64,000 bases of DNA from an uncultured Propionibacteriaceae bacterium (GTDB lineage: Bacteria; Actinomycetota; Actinomycetes; Propionibacteriales; Propionibacteriaceae): positions 62,001 to 126,000 of the forward strand of contig CALCKT010000043.1 in the NCBI GenBank assembly GCA_937965785.1, in the 5' to 3' direction. The notes below the pieces were generated by a model. That model saw only the letters and a program-made list of their open reading frames with translations. It did no database searches and was not told the origin of the DNA. The number at the start of each line of letters is the position of its first letter. Within the stretch, counting starts at the first letter, position 1. The translations under genes and the position numbers were made by a program. Below, in pieces: positions 8,837-17,607 of this stretch.

Positions 8837-9560
8837 ATGCTACCACAAGCCTTGACCGTGACCAGATCCTTGACCCGTGTGAACTGATACACCCCCGTTC
8901 CGGAAACCCATCCGGCAGCAGGGTCTCGTGCCCTGGGATTGTTCCGCCGAATCCAGGTCACTTTGTTGATGCTCGGGCACAATCTCACTCAGGAGTTGCT
9001 GACAGACATTCACGCGGGTTTCCCAAACCACCGGCTCACGAGTGGTCACGGTCTACACTTCCTTGATCGCCGAGGCCATCCAAGGCGTGGGTGCCTGATG
9101 TGGGGGACCTCGACCCGGATCCGGCAGCATGCTCATCGACGGTACCTTGGCGTCCTGCTGACCATGGTCCAAGCGTCCTGAGTTGTGACTGGGGCAAGCG
9201 CCACACGACGGGGATGAATCCGCAGGTGGCCGGACACCTCGCCTGGCTCTCAAAACCATCAGTGGGCAGTGGTCATGGTGCGAAAACCATCACGGAGGCT
9301 TACTCACAGCCGTCCTCAAGTGTTGTCTGACCAGGGCTTCGCTGGCCGAGGTGTTGCCCGTGAACAAGCCTCAAGGGATACGCGATGACCGCGGCAGTTG
9401 TCGCGAGCCCCTGGTGCGATCGCTTGGAGCCATGTCAAAGGTGGCGACTGGAAACGTCGGATCGCGTCACTCGTCGACGGGTTCGAGTAACCGTCACCAT
9501 GAAGCGCAAAACCCGGCTCACCGACCGTCCGGAAGGCTGCCGAGCTCACTTCGCACCGCT
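8837..9560 (+). pseudogene. IS5-type (DDE_Tnp_4) transposase, degenerate
   Basis: From ATG 8837 the frame reads MLPQALTVTRSLTRVN and then stops. In the same phase it resumes with LFRRIQVTLLMLGHNLTQEL, the N-terminal HTH region of IS5-type DDE_Tnp_4 transposases. In other frames further pieces follow: VVTVYTSLIAEAIQGVGA, then SMLIDGTLASC (normally DGTLAPCW, first catalytic Asp) at about 9129, then GKRHTTGMNPQVAGHLAWLS at about 9199. At least one stop and several frameshifts make it inactive. The 3' end is uncertain. Confidence 0.65.
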
Positions 9561-9634
9561 ACTGCCGCGCGCATCACCACTGTAACCCGGGCAGGATGTG
9601 GCTTCCTCAACGGGTCTGCTGTTTGGCTGTCGGA

Positions 9635-9790
9635 TGGTTTCGACACGGGCTACTCCTTCGTCGCGGCCCGGCTCAACCAGCTTCAGGGAGAGAACGTTCA
9701 CGTGCTGGCTCAACCAGTTTCAGGGAGAGGACGCTCACGTGCTGGCTCAACCAGCTTGAGGGGCGGAAGTTGGTTGAGCCGGCCTGCTCG
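9635..9790. repeat. Cluster of family A repeat arms
   Basis: Three closely spaced copies of GGCTCAACCAGCTT/GTTTCAGGGAGAG are followed by one inverted copy (GAAGTTGGTTGAGCCGG) ending near 9783. The element sits between the IS remnants and the small membrane-protein gene at 9902. It marks this whole gap (8486-9901) as non-coding repeat and IS debris. Confidence 0.7.
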
Positions 9791-9901
9791 CATCCGGAAG
9801 AACACCCCCTTGGTTTCACCCCGCAGCTCTCGGGTTTCTGCCACGTCTGCACCCTGGGAGGGGTTAGCATGCCAAGACCGTCAGGAAATCAGAGGAGCAC
9901 C

Positions 9902-10396
9902 ATGAACCAGTCTCCCCAGAACACTGATCCATCCAAGCCGGAACCTTCGGGTAGCGGAGTCCCCGATTTCATGCTCGGTGAACCAACCGGTCAGGTGGGT
10001 GAAGCTGCCGAACCGGTCGGCGCGTCAGCCGGATCCGCCGATGCCGCGACCGGGCAGCCCCACCGGGCGGACGAGGCAGCCGCCTTCAACCGCTACCTGT
10101 ACGCCCCCGAACAGTCATCTTCCAGGTACGACCCCTACGCCGTGGGTGAGTTCCCATCCCAACGCTGGGAGGACCCGAGCCGTGACAGCGTTGCGAGCTG
10201 GGTCGGGGTTGTGATCCTCATGGCCATCCCCTTGGCGAACATCGTCGCGGTTCTGGTGATGGCGTGCTCGTCGAGTTTCTCGCGCGCCAAGCAGAACTTT
10301 GCTCGCGCCACCTTGATCGTGTTCGGGATCGTCCTGGGGTTGTTGTTTCTCATCGGCCTGACGTCCGGGGCGCTGTTCAGGGTCGTACAGCGGTGA
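9902..10396 (+). CDS. Small membrane protein with disordered N-terminus
   Basis: This 164-residue protein starts at ATG 9902, preceded by AGAGGAG. Residues 1-95 are Pro/Ser/Gly/Glu-rich and look disordered. Two hydrophobic segments follow: about 100-122 (VASWVGVVILMAIPLANIV) and about 135-160 (ATLIVFGIVLGLLFLIGL). No known domain is recognised. The layout resembles the small DUF4190-like or zinc-ribbon-less membrane proteins of actinobacteria. It is monocistronic, with a terminator immediately downstream. Confidence 0.7.
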   Translation: MNQSPQNTDPSKPEPSGSGVPDFMLGEPTGQVGEAAEPVGASAGSADAATGQPHRADEAAAFNRYLYAPEQSSSRYDPYAVGEFPSQRWEDPSRDSVASWVGVVILMAIPLANIVAVLVMACSSSFSRAKQNFARATLIVFGIVLGLLFLIGLTSGALFRVVQR

Positions 10397-10405
10397 CGTT
10401 GCGAA

Positions 10406-10447
10406 GGGGCTGCCGACCGGGTCGTGTCCGGTCGACAGCCCCTTTTT
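10406..10447 (+). terminator. Rho-independent terminator
   Basis: GGGGCTGCCGACCGG pairs with CCGGTCGACAGCCCC across a short loop, followed by TTTTT. It lies 10 bp after the stop of the small membrane-protein gene and could also end the leftward ABC operon on the other strand. Confidence 0.8.
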
Positions 10448-10456
10448 CCGGGAAGG

Positions 10457-11566
10457 TCACGAGGCAGCGGTGAGGGCTTCCCGCCACTTCAGGGGTTTGC
10501 CGGTGCGCAGCAGGCCGCGGTCGTAGATCCGGGCGGCGAACCAGACCGTCGCGACGGTGGTGAGGATGAGCAGCGCCAGTGAGGCGAAGGGTTCCCAGCC
10601 TGCGCTCTGGCCGAGGAAGATGCGCACCGGAACGGCGACCGGGGCGGAGAACGGGATGTAGCTCATCGCCGTCATGGCCAGGGGATTGCTGGTGCCGAAT
10701 GCAACACCGAGATAGGGCAGCATCACGAGCCAGGTGAGGGGCTGCAGCGAGGTGTTGAGATCCTCGGTGCGGGAGACCAGCGCGGCGGCAGCCGCGTAGA
10801 GGGCCGCGATCATGACGAACCCGAACAGGAACAGGACGACGAACCAGACGATGGGCCACACGAGGTCCGCCACCGGCAGGACGCTGCCGTTTATCGCCAG
10901 CCCCCCGAGGACGGTGGCCGCGATGGCGAGGATCTGCGCCAGTGCCGCGGCGGAGTTACCGATGATCTTTCCGGTGAGCAGCGCCTTCGAGGAAATGCTG
11001 GCCAGCAGGATCTCGACGATGCGCGTCTGCTTCTCCTCGACCACCGAGTTGGCGATGCCCATGCCGAAGACTATGGCTGCCATCATCCACACCATGCCGA
11101 AACCAATTCCCAGGAAATAGCGAAGGGCGGGATGCGGGGCGTTGGGGTCGAGCAGCTGAACGTTCGGGGACACCGAAAGGGACGAGAGCAGGCCGGTCGG
11201 GGTGTCCCGCAGCGACAGCACCTCGATTCCCAGCGGGTTCGACGTGTCCGGAACCACGGCGGCTTTCGCGTCCTCGGAGAGCACGGCGTTGCGCGCCGCC
11301 TCCGGGTCCGCGACCTCGACCACGGTGATGTTCGGCAGGTTCCTGAGTTTCGGGGCGAGGTCCGTGGTGGTGGCGACGGTGGTGGCGCCGCCGTCCATCC
11401 ACTTTCCGATCTGCGGGGTGAAAACGACGGCGAGGAACATGACGGCCAGGGTGATGAGGGTCGAGATGATGAACGACTTCGACATGCATCGCACCACGAT
11501 TTCCCGTTTGGCGACGATACCGACGGTGCTCCAGAAGCTCGGACGGGCGGGGGTCTGGGTGTTCAT
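10457..11566 (-). CDS. ABC-2 type exporter permease (NatB-like)
   Basis: This 369-residue membrane subunit of an ABC exporter has one N-terminal transmembrane helix (SFIISTLITLAVMFLAVVF), an extracytoplasmic domain of about 150 residues, and five C-terminal helices from about residue 160. That is the ABC2_membrane_3/NatB layout. The segment GIANSVVEEKQTRIVEILLAS is the conserved cytoplasmic coupling helix of this family. The start ATG 11566 overlaps the stop of the upstream ATPase gene by 4 bp, so the two are translationally coupled. The substrate is unknown. Confidence 0.88.
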   Translation of the reverse strand: MNTQTPARPSFWSTVGIVAKREIVVRCMSKSFIISTLITLAVMFLAVVFTPQIGKWMDGGATTVATTTDLAPKLRNLPNITVVEVADPEAARNAVLSEDAKAAVVPDTSNPLGIEVLSLRDTPTGLLSSLSVSPNVQLLDPNAPHPALRYFLGIGFGMVWMMAAIVFGMGIANSVVEEKQTRIVEILLASISSKALLTGKIIGNSAAALAQILAIAATVLGGLAINGSVLPVADLVWPIVWFVVLFLFGFVMIAALYAAAAALVSRTEDLNTSLQPLTWLVMLPYLGVAFGTSNPLAMTAMSYIPFSAPVAVPVRIFLGQSAGWEPFASLALLILTTVATVWFAARIYDRGLLRTGKPLKWREALTAAS

Positions 11567-12441
11567 TGGGCCATCTCCTTGTAGATCTCGTGCAGGCTGC
11601 GGGTCACGCGCTGGAAGTTGCTGACGGTGCCGCGTTCCAGGGCGGCCACCAGGACACGGTTGGCGGTTTCCTCGTCGGGTGCCTGGAACCGGACGTAGCC
11701 GCCGTCGAACTCGACCACCGGGACGATGTCACGCACCCAGCCGGTGTCGGTGTTCGTCTCCAGATCCCACTCGTTGCCGGTGTTGGCGGCCTGGAGCTCG
11801 GCCCGGGTGCCGTTGGCGCGGATCTCGCCCCGGGAGATGATCACGAGCTGGTCGCAGAGCCGCTCCACAACGTCGAGCTGGTGCGAGGAGAACAGGACGG
11901 GGGCGCCCGTGGCCGCGACCTCACGGAGCACGTCGACGGTGATGTCAACCGAATCCGGGTCGAGACCGGAGAACGGTTCGTCCAGGACCAGGGCGTTGGG
12001 TCGGTGGATGAGGGCCGCGGCGATCTGCACCCGCTGCTGGTTGCCGAGCGACAGCGACTCCAGGGTGTCGGTGGGTTTGCCGTTGAGCTGGAGACGTTCC
12101 AGCAGTTCCAGGCCGTAGCGGCGCGCCTCGGTGGCGTCGCTGCCGTGCAGCTGGGCCAGGTAGACGAGCTGGTCGATGATCTTCATCTTCGGGTAGAGGC
12201 CGCGTTCCTCCGGCATGTAGCCGATGGTGGCGCGCTGCTCGGCGTTCATGGGTTGACCGTCGACCAGGACCTGCCCTTCATTGGCCGCCAGCACGCCCAG
12301 GATGATCCGCATGGTCGTGGTCTTGCCGGCCCCGTTGCCGCCGACGAAACCCGTCATGAGGCCGGGCCTGATGTCGAAGGAGACATCGTTCAACACATGC
12401 TTGTCACCGAAGAACCGGTGAACGTTCCGTACGTTGATCAT
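11563..12441 (-). CDS. ABC transporter ATP-binding protein (NatA-like)
   Basis: This 292-residue nucleotide-binding subunit is the partner of the permease that overlaps its 3' end. Walker A is GGNGAGKTTT (about 34-43), the signature is the variant LSLGNQQRVQ, and Walker B is ALVLDEPFSGLDP. A C-terminal extension of about 80 residues (ending SLHEIYKEMAQ) is typical of NatA/DUF4162 ATPases. The ATG at 12441 (MINVRNVHRFF) is chosen; the frame stays open upstream to 13380 only as a shadow of the response regulator gene. It lies just downstream of a two-component system on the same strand, which may control it. Confidence 0.92.
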   Translation of the reverse strand: MINVRNVHRFFGDKHVLNDVSFDIRPGLMTGFVGGNGAGKTTTMRIILGVLAANEGQVLVDGQPMNAEQRATIGYMPEERGLYPKMKIIDQLVYLAQLHGSDATEARRYGLELLERLQLNGKPTDTLESLSLGNQQRVQIAAALIHRPNALVLDEPFSGLDPDSVDITVDVLREVAATGAPVLFSSHQLDVVERLCDQLVIISRGEIRANGTRAELQAANTGNEWDLETNTDTGWVRDIVPVVEFDGGYVRFQAPDEETANRVLVAALERGTVSNFQRVTRSLHEIYKEMAQ

Positions 12442-12552
12442 GACCTCAACGCTACGGATCGGGACCCGGTTGGCGCTTCCCGCGGCAGGGGGAAATCCGT
12501 CCTCCCCCACACGGGGGATACGAGATGGCGTAGTTCGCCTGCCCTCCTGACG

Positions 12553-12621
12553 GGAACGCCTGTCTTGTGGTCGTGTGCCTGCGCTACAGCGCAAGCGGAC
12601 GACTGCAAGACAGGCGTTTCC
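12553..12621. repeat. Family B palindromic repeat, copy 1
   Basis: A 69-bp near-palindrome: GGAACGCCTGTCTTG at the left, CAAGACAGGCGTTTCC at the right, and an inner hairpin around GCGCTACAGCGC. It is shared with 14590-14658 and 17504-17573. It lies between the ABC ATPase gene and the response regulator. Confidence 0.85.
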
Positions 12622-12674
12622 GTGGCTCGGTCGCGGCCCGGTTTCGACTCGACCTGTTCGCTGGTGCTCGCGGG

Positions 12675-13334
12675 TCAGTTCGAGCGGGACACGAGACCGT
12701 TCTCGTAGGCCCAGATGACTGCGTTGATGCGGTCGCGCAACCCCAGTTTGGTGAGGATGTTGGACACGTGGGTCTTGACGGTTTCGGTGCTGACGAACAT
12801 CTCGGCCGCGATCTCGGCGTTGCTGAGGCCGCGTGCCAGGTGCAGCAGGGTGTCGTGTTCGCGCTCCGTCAACACCCCCGCCGCGGCCCTGCCGGGGCAG
12901 TGGGGCTCCTGCCGGGGCGCGGTGAAGCGTTCGATGACCCGGCGGGTGACCTGCGGCGACAGCAGCCCCTCGCCGCGCCCCAGGATCTGCACGGCCTCGA
13001 TGAGTTTCTCGGCCTCCGCGGTTTTCAGCAGGAACCCCGACGCGCCCGCCTGGAGGGTCTCGAACAGGAAGTCGTCGCGGTCGAAGGTGGTCAGAATCAG
13101 CACGGCCGAGCCGCATCCCCGGGACGTGAGCTCGCGGGTCGCCTCGATCCCGTTCATCCGGGGCATCTGCACATCCATGCAGACCACGTCGGGGCGCAAC
13201 TCGATGGCCAGTTCGACGCCCCGGGTGCCGTCGCCCGCCTCGCCCACCACCTCGATGCCGGGTTCGGTCTCCAGGATGGTCTTGAAGCCGGTGCGGATGA
13301 GGGGCTGGTCGTCGACCAGAAGGACGCGGATCAT
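12675..13334 (-). CDS. NarL/LuxR-family response regulator
   Basis: This 219-residue regulator has an N-terminal receiver domain (LLVDDQPLIRTG; phospho-acceptor Asp in VVCMDVQMPRMNG, about 54). The C-terminal LuxR-type HTH is LTEREHDTLLHLARGLSNAE and following, to about residue 205. The gene overlaps the upstream histidine kinase gene by 4 bp (ATGA), so kinase and regulator are a cognate pair. The nearest likely targets are the adjacent ABC exporters. Confidence 0.94.
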   Translation of the reverse strand: MIRVLLVDDQPLIRTGFKTILETEPGIEVVGEAGDGTRGVELAIELRPDVVCMDVQMPRMNGIEATRELTSRGCGSAVLILTTFDRDDFLFETLQAGASGFLLKTAEAEKLIEAVQILGRGEGLLSPQVTRRVIERFTAPRQEPHCPGRAAAGVLTEREHDTLLHLARGLSNAEIAAEMFVSTETVKTHVSNILTKLGLRDRINAVIWAYENGLVSRSN

Positions 13335-14557
13335 GCGGTCGCTCCCGCCGTCGGGATCTCGGCTCGCACCCGGAAACCACCCCGGGGTTTCGAACCGGCC
13401 TCGAGGCTGCCCCCGAGAGCTATCACCCGTTCCCGCATCCCCGCGAGGCCGGTGCCGGTGCCCGGGATGTTGCGTCGCATCCCGAAACCGTCGTCCGAGA
13501 CCTCCAACTCCACGGAATCCGGTCGGGAGCGAAGGCGCACGGCGACGCTGGCGGTCGGGCCGGCGTGCTTGGCGGCGTTGGTGAGGGCCTCCTGCGCCAC
13601 CCGGTAGAGGGTCAGTTCAACAGCGGGGCTGAGTTCGGGCAGCTCCCCGATCGTCTCGTAGCTGACGCGTGCCTCCGCCAGCCGCGCGGACTCCACCAGG
13701 TCGGGTATGTCCTCCACGGTTGGCAGGCCCTCCTCCGTCGCGTTGGTCTCCCGCAGGGTGAACACCATCGAACGCAGGTCGTTCACCGCCTGTCGCGCGC
13801 TGGCCTCGATCTGTTTCAGTGACTTCTCGGTGTGCTCCGGGTCCCTGCCCAGCAGGCGCCGGGCGGCCGCGGCCTGCACCGACATGGTGGTGACGTGATG
13901 GGCGACGACATCGTGCAGCTCGCGGGCGATCCGGAGCCGCTCCTCCTCGATGGCGCGGGTGATCAGCTCGGCCTGCAGCGCCTTGACGTTCCTGTTGGCC
14001 TCGACCAGTTCCTGCCGCTCCAGGGCCTGCTGCCAGGCCCGGTCGCCGAAGACCCAGGCGCCCGCGAAGAAGGCGAGGTTGATCACCAGATAGAGGGCGA
14101 ACAGCGCCACCAGGATGGTGGCGGAGGCGAACTGCACGTTCAGTTTCGCCGACCCCAGGTTGACCAGAATGCTCAGGCAGACGTTCAAGCCCATGGCGAT
14201 GCTGATGACGGTCCGGGTGGCCAGAGCCGCCCCGCGTCGGGCCGACCACGCCCCGATCGAGTAGAACGACAGGAAGAGCGTGACCTGGGATGCGAAGAGA
14301 TCCATCCCGGTGGTGTTGGACAGGGCGATGTAGAGCGCGTTGACGGCAATCCCGGAGGCCAGCGGGTGGCTTCGCCGCCAGATCAGGGGAAGAGGGAGCA
14401 GCAGGCAACCGATCAGCTGGATCTCAAGGGGTGTGGCGAAGGTCGTCGAACCCAGGACGAAGGTCAGCCAGGCCATCAGACATCCCGCCGCCACGGCCGC
14501 GGCGGTGACGATCAGGTCCTGCCTCAGCCAGTTCTCGGGCAGTGTGCGTGAAGCCAT
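13331..14557 (-). CDS. Sensor histidine kinase (HisKA_3 type)
   Basis: This 408-residue membrane kinase has five to six hydrophobic segments in residues 10-165, a coiled linker (LEANRNVKALQAELI-like), then the HisKA_3 phosphorylation motif RELHDVVAHHVTTMSVQAAA (about 215). The HATPase_c domain follows with LTNAAKHAG and DDGFGM...GTGLAGMRERV. It resembles LiaS/DesK-type kinases that sense the membrane or envelope without a large extracellular domain. It starts at ATG 14557 and is coupled to the response regulator downstream. Confidence 0.93.
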   Translation of the reverse strand: MASRTLPENWLRQDLIVTAAAVAAGCLMAWLTFVLGSTTFATPLEIQLIGCLLLPLPLIWRRSHPLASGIAVNALYIALSNTTGMDLFASQVTLFLSFYSIGAWSARRGAALATRTVISIAMGLNVCLSILVNLGSAKLNVQFASATILVALFALYLVINLAFFAGAWVFGDRAWQQALERQELVEANRNVKALQAELITRAIEEERLRIARELHDVVAHHVTTMSVQAAAARRLLGRDPEHTEKSLKQIEASARQAVNDLRSMVFTLRETNATEEGLPTVEDIPDLVESARLAEARVSYETIGELPELSPAVELTLYRVAQEALTNAAKHAGPTASVAVRLRSRPDSVELEVSDDGFGMRRNIPGTGTGLAGMRERVIALGGSLEAGSKPRGGFRVRAEIPTAGATA

Positions 14558-14589
14558 GGAAGTGATGGTAAATGCTCCGCGAAGAAACA

Positions 14590-14658
14590 GGAACGCCTGT
14601 CCTGTGGTCGTGGGCCTGCGCTACAGCGCAAGCGGACGACTGCAAGGCAGGCGTTTCC
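14590..14658. repeat. Family B palindromic repeat, copy 2
   Basis: A 69-bp copy of the element at 12553, with the same outer arms (GGAACGCCTGTCCTG and GCAGGCGTTTCC) and the same GCGCTACAGCGC core. It sits in the divergent gap between the histidine kinase and the MacB-type ABC gene. Confidence 0.85.
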
Positions 14659-14692
14659 TGCCGTCCGCCCTCGACAGCTCCCACTGTGCTAG

Positions 14693-14712
14693 TGTATTAA
14701 TCACTTAATACA
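14693..14712. promoter_or_regulatory. Perfect inverted repeat, putative GntR/YtrA-type operator
   Basis: TGTATTAA at 14693-14700 and TTAATACA at 14705-14712 form a perfect 8-bp inverted repeat with a 4-bp spacer, strongly AT-rich. It lies about 105 bp before the ABC ATPase start. Similar sites precede YtrA-type GntR-controlled ABC operons, but no GntR gene of that type is adjacent here. Confidence 0.55.
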
Positions 14713-14817
14713 GCGATACGAAAGGTGTGTTCCGGTCCGTGGGGTCCGTGCCGTGACTCCGTACCGACGGCTGGCGTCGCTTCCCGACCATCGCGAACTG
14801 TCCGGAAGGATCGTCCC

Positions 14818-15528
14818 TTGCTGAGAACGGTGGATTTGTCGAAGAGATTCGGGGGGAACAATCTGGTGCTGGACGGGGTCTCCGTGGCCTTCGATGAGGC
14901 CTCCGTCACCGCGATCATGGGGCCGTCCGGGTCCGGGAAGAGCACGCTGCTCCACTGCCTGTCGGGCATGCTCCGTGCCACATCCGGGAAGGTGTTCCTC
15001 GGTGATGTCGACATCACGGGGCTCAGCCGCAGGAGACTCGATGCGCTCAGGAGGACCTCCTTCGGTTTCATCTTCCAGGACTACAACCTGATCGACGCCC
15101 TGACCGCTGTCCAGAACGTGCGGTTGCCGTCACTGTTCGGCGGAGCCGAGGTGACGGAGCCGCGAGCCCGGGAGATGCTCACGCTGGTGGGTTTGTCAGG
15201 CCTGGAGAACCGGTACCCGGCCGAGCTGTCCGGCGGTCAACGCCAGCGGGTCGCCATCGCGCGGGCGCTGGCCGCGGAACGCAGGGTGGTCTTCGCCGAC
15301 GAGCCGACGGGAGCCCTGGACAGCGCATCCCGGCGGGAGGTGCTGGAACATTTCGCCGCGCTCCCGGCGCTCGGGAGCACCGTCGTGGTCGTCACCCACG
15401 ACCCGACCGTCGCCGCCGCGGCATCACGAGTGCTCTTCCTGTACGACGGCGTGATCGTGGACGACCGCAGTGGTCTCGGGGCCCGTGACATCGCCGCCAG
15501 GCTCACCGATCTGGAGGCACGCTCATGA
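14818..15528 (+). CDS. ABC transporter ATP-binding protein (MacB/LolD-like)
   Basis: This 236-residue ATPase of an FtsX-type exporter has Walker A GPSGSGKST (about 35-43), a Q-loop in FIFQDYNLIDALTAVQNV, signature LSGGQRQRVAIARAL and Walker B VVFADEPTGALDS. The start is TTG 14818, placed by GGAAGG about 10 bp upstream and by the start of homology (LRTVDLSKRFGG). The longer ATG at 14725 would add a proline/arginine-rich leader without homology. Its stop overlaps the permease start (ATGA). It works with the 632-residue permease; the substrate may be a peptide or antibiotic, as in BceAB-like systems. Confidence 0.92.
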   Translation: MLRTVDLSKRFGGNNLVLDGVSVAFDEASVTAIMGPSGSGKSTLLHCLSGMLRATSGKVFLGDVDITGLSRRRLDALRRTSFGFIFQDYNLIDALTAVQNVRLPSLFGGAEVTEPRAREMLTLVGLSGLENRYPAELSGGQRQRVAIARALAAERRVVFADEPTGALDSASRREVLEHFAALPALGSTVVVVTHDPTVAAAASRVLFLYDGVIVDDRSGLGARDIAARLTDLEARS

Positions 15529-17423
15529 GGGCCTTGGAGATGATCCACTTGTCGACGCGGCTGGTGGTGCGTCACCTGGGGTTGTACGCCGGATGCGCCT
15601 TCACCATAGCCGCCACGGCGGTGGTCACGGGTGCCGAGACGACCGTCGCGGCGGCTTTCGGTGATCCCGGGCGGGTGTCCGTCGCCGGCCTGGCCCGTGA
15701 GCATGTGATGCGCACCGCGCAGCTGGCCGGCTGGCTGCTGGCGGTGATGTGTGGACTGGCCATCGTCGTCTCCGGTTTTCTGGTGTTCTCGGCCGTGAAA
15801 CAGGTCGTCTCACTGCGGCAGCGGGAGCTGGCGATGTTGCGGCTGGCCGGGGCCAGCCGGTGGCACATCGGCGTCATGGCCTTCCTGGAGTGCGCGGTGC
15901 TCGCCCTGGTGGCCTCCGCGCCGTCGGCGCTGCTGGGAGGCGCGCTCGCCTCGCCCTTCTTCGAGATGCTGAAGACGGCCGGGATGTTCAGCAGGGTCGG
16001 GCTCGATACCTCCGTGCAGGTGCTTCCGATCATGGTGGTGACGGCGGTCCTGGTTTTCACTTCCGCCACGGCCGGCTTGCTGGCCGCGAGGAGTGCCACC
16101 CGGGGGGATCTGATCGGCGGCACCGATCCGCTGTCCGGGCGAATGCGGCCCCGGCAGGTCGCGGGACGGCTGGTCGTGGCCGGGGCGTGCGTGTGCGCCG
16201 TGGTGCTGATCGGTCCGGACAGCGATGTGGGTCTGGTGATCCTGGTGCCGGTGATCGCGGTCGTGTCCTTGCTGGCCCTGGCTCCCTTCCTCGTGCCCGT
16301 GGTCACCTGGCTGGCCGGGAGGGTGCTGGCGCCCATCATGTCCGGTCCCGCCATGCTGGCGGCCGGGCGGGCCTCCAAGGACCGCCGCCGTTACGTCGGT
16401 GTCGCGACGCCGTTCATACTCGCGGTCGGGCTGCTCGGTGGTTTCCACGTCGGAAACGCGGTTGACGAGCATCGGACGTTCGGGACTTACGGTGAGCTGC
16501 TCACCGCGACGGCCGTGGTGTTCGTGCCGGATGCGGCGAGCGCTGACCGGGTGGTGGATCTCATCGGCGGCAGCGCCTCCACCATCGCGCGGCACACCTC
16601 CACGATGTGGCCCGTGGCCGATCCCGCCGGGAAACTCGAACTGAAATACCTGAACTTCGTCGACCCGTTGGCGTACGCGGAACTGTGGAGCCAGCAGGTG
16701 GTTTCCGGGGATCTCTCACAGGTCGGGGGCAAGTCCATCGCATCCAGCGAGAAGGGCGACGAGGTCGGTGAAACCTACACCCTCGACGACGCGGCCGGGC
16801 AGCCGGTCACCCTGAGGGTGGTGGCGGTCGTCCACGACCCCGTCAACGAAGGGCTCTTCCTCGACTGGACGCAGCTCGTGGCAATGACCGGCGGCCGTGC
16901 CGGGCCGCCGACGGTTTTCGTGAATGGAACCGGCGGCAGCGGGGAGCTCGCAGGGGAGCTCGACGAGAACTCGGTGGCGGGCTCCGTCACGGACGTGCCC
17001 GGTTACGTGCAACGACGCCTGGAGGCCCGGCACCTCGCCACCGCCAATTCGAACATCGGCCTGTTCGGGACCATCTATCTGATGAGCCTGGTCGGCATGA
17101 CCCAGATGGCCATCGCGTCGAACCTCGGACGTCGCCGCGAATACTCCACCCTGCGCTCGCTCGGTGTCGGTCGTGGGGGAGTGATGGGAGTGGTCGCTGT
17201 GGAGGCGGTGATCCTGCTGGTCACCTCGGCGATCCTGATCCTCGGGACGCTGCTGGGGCTCGGCGCGCGATACGCGCTCGGCGATGCATCCCTGGTCGGG
17301 CCCGCGATCTTCGACGTGCTGCCGCAGACCCTCGGCTTCTTCGGGTTCATGAGTGCCTTTCTAATCGCTGGAAACGCTCTCGGTGCGTTCCTGGCGGCAG
17401 GGGACGACCCGGGACGGGCCTGA
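15525..17423 (+). CDS. FtsX-like ABC permease
   Basis: This 632-residue permease has two FtsX-type repeats. Hydrophobic segments at about 20-40, 60-90, 110-140, 165-190, 225-245, 250-270 and 290-310 precede an extracytoplasmic region of about 200 residues (310-520). Three or four helices close the protein (LFGTIYLMSLVGMTQMAIAS; VIAVEAVILLVTSAILIL-like). The segment RQRELAMLRLAGASRWHIG is the canonical cytoplasmic coupling loop, and it recurs near the C-terminus as RREYSTLRSLGVGRGGVMG. It is coupled to the upstream ATPase. Confidence 0.9.
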   Translation: MRALEMIHLSTRLVVRHLGLYAGCAFTIAATAVVTGAETTVAAAFGDPGRVSVAGLAREHVMRTAQLAGWLLAVMCGLAIVVSGFLVFSAVKQVVSLRQRELAMLRLAGASRWHIGVMAFLECAVLALVASAPSALLGGALASPFFEMLKTAGMFSRVGLDTSVQVLPIMVVTAVLVFTSATAGLLAARSATRGDLIGGTDPLSGRMRPRQVAGRLVVAGACVCAVVLIGPDSDVGLVILVPVIAVVSLLALAPFLVPVVTWLAGRVLAPIMSGPAMLAAGRASKDRRRYVGVATPFILAVGLLGGFHVGNAVDEHRTFGTYGELLTATAVVFVPDAASADRVVDLIGGSASTIARHTSTMWPVADPAGKLELKYLNFVDPLAYAELWSQQVVSGDLSQVGGKSIASSEKGDEVGETYTLDDAAGQPVTLRVVAVVHDPVNEGLFLDWTQLVAMTGGRAGPPTVFVNGTGGSGELAGELDENSVAGSVTDVPGYVQRRLEARHLATANSNIGLFGTIYLMSLVGMTQMAIASNLGRRREYSTLRSLGVGRGGVMGVVAVEAVILLVTSAILILGTLLGLGARYALGDASLVGPAIFDVLPQTLGFFGFMSAFLIAGNALGAFLAAGDDPGRA

Positions 17424-17503
17424 CGGGTCGCCTGCCCTCCCGCCGGAAACGCTTGTCTTCCCATCGTTTGCCTGCCTTCTCGTCGTTCGCCTGTCTTCCA
17501 GCC

Positions 17504-17573
17504 GGAAACGCTTGTCCTGCGGGCGCTCGCTTGCGCTGTAGCGCAAGCGGACGACTGCAAGGCAGGCGTTTCC
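17504..17573. repeat. Family B palindromic repeat, copy 3, with half copies upstream
   Basis: A 70-bp copy (GGAAACGCTTGTCCTG left arm, GCAGGCGTTTCC right arm, TGCGCTGTAGCGCA core). Partial left arms (GGAAACGCTTGTCTTCC, CGCCTGTCTTCC) precede it at about 17442-17500. It fills the gap between the FtsX gene and purC. Confidence 0.8.
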
Positions 17574-17607
17574 CGCCGTCCGGCAGCGGAGCCTCTAGGC
17601 TGACGTC

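Noticed and set aside
11563..13380. 605-codon ABC ATPase with a large N-terminal extension
   Set aside because: The upstream part is the shadow of the response regulator gene in another frame; homology starts at MINVRNVHRF (12441).
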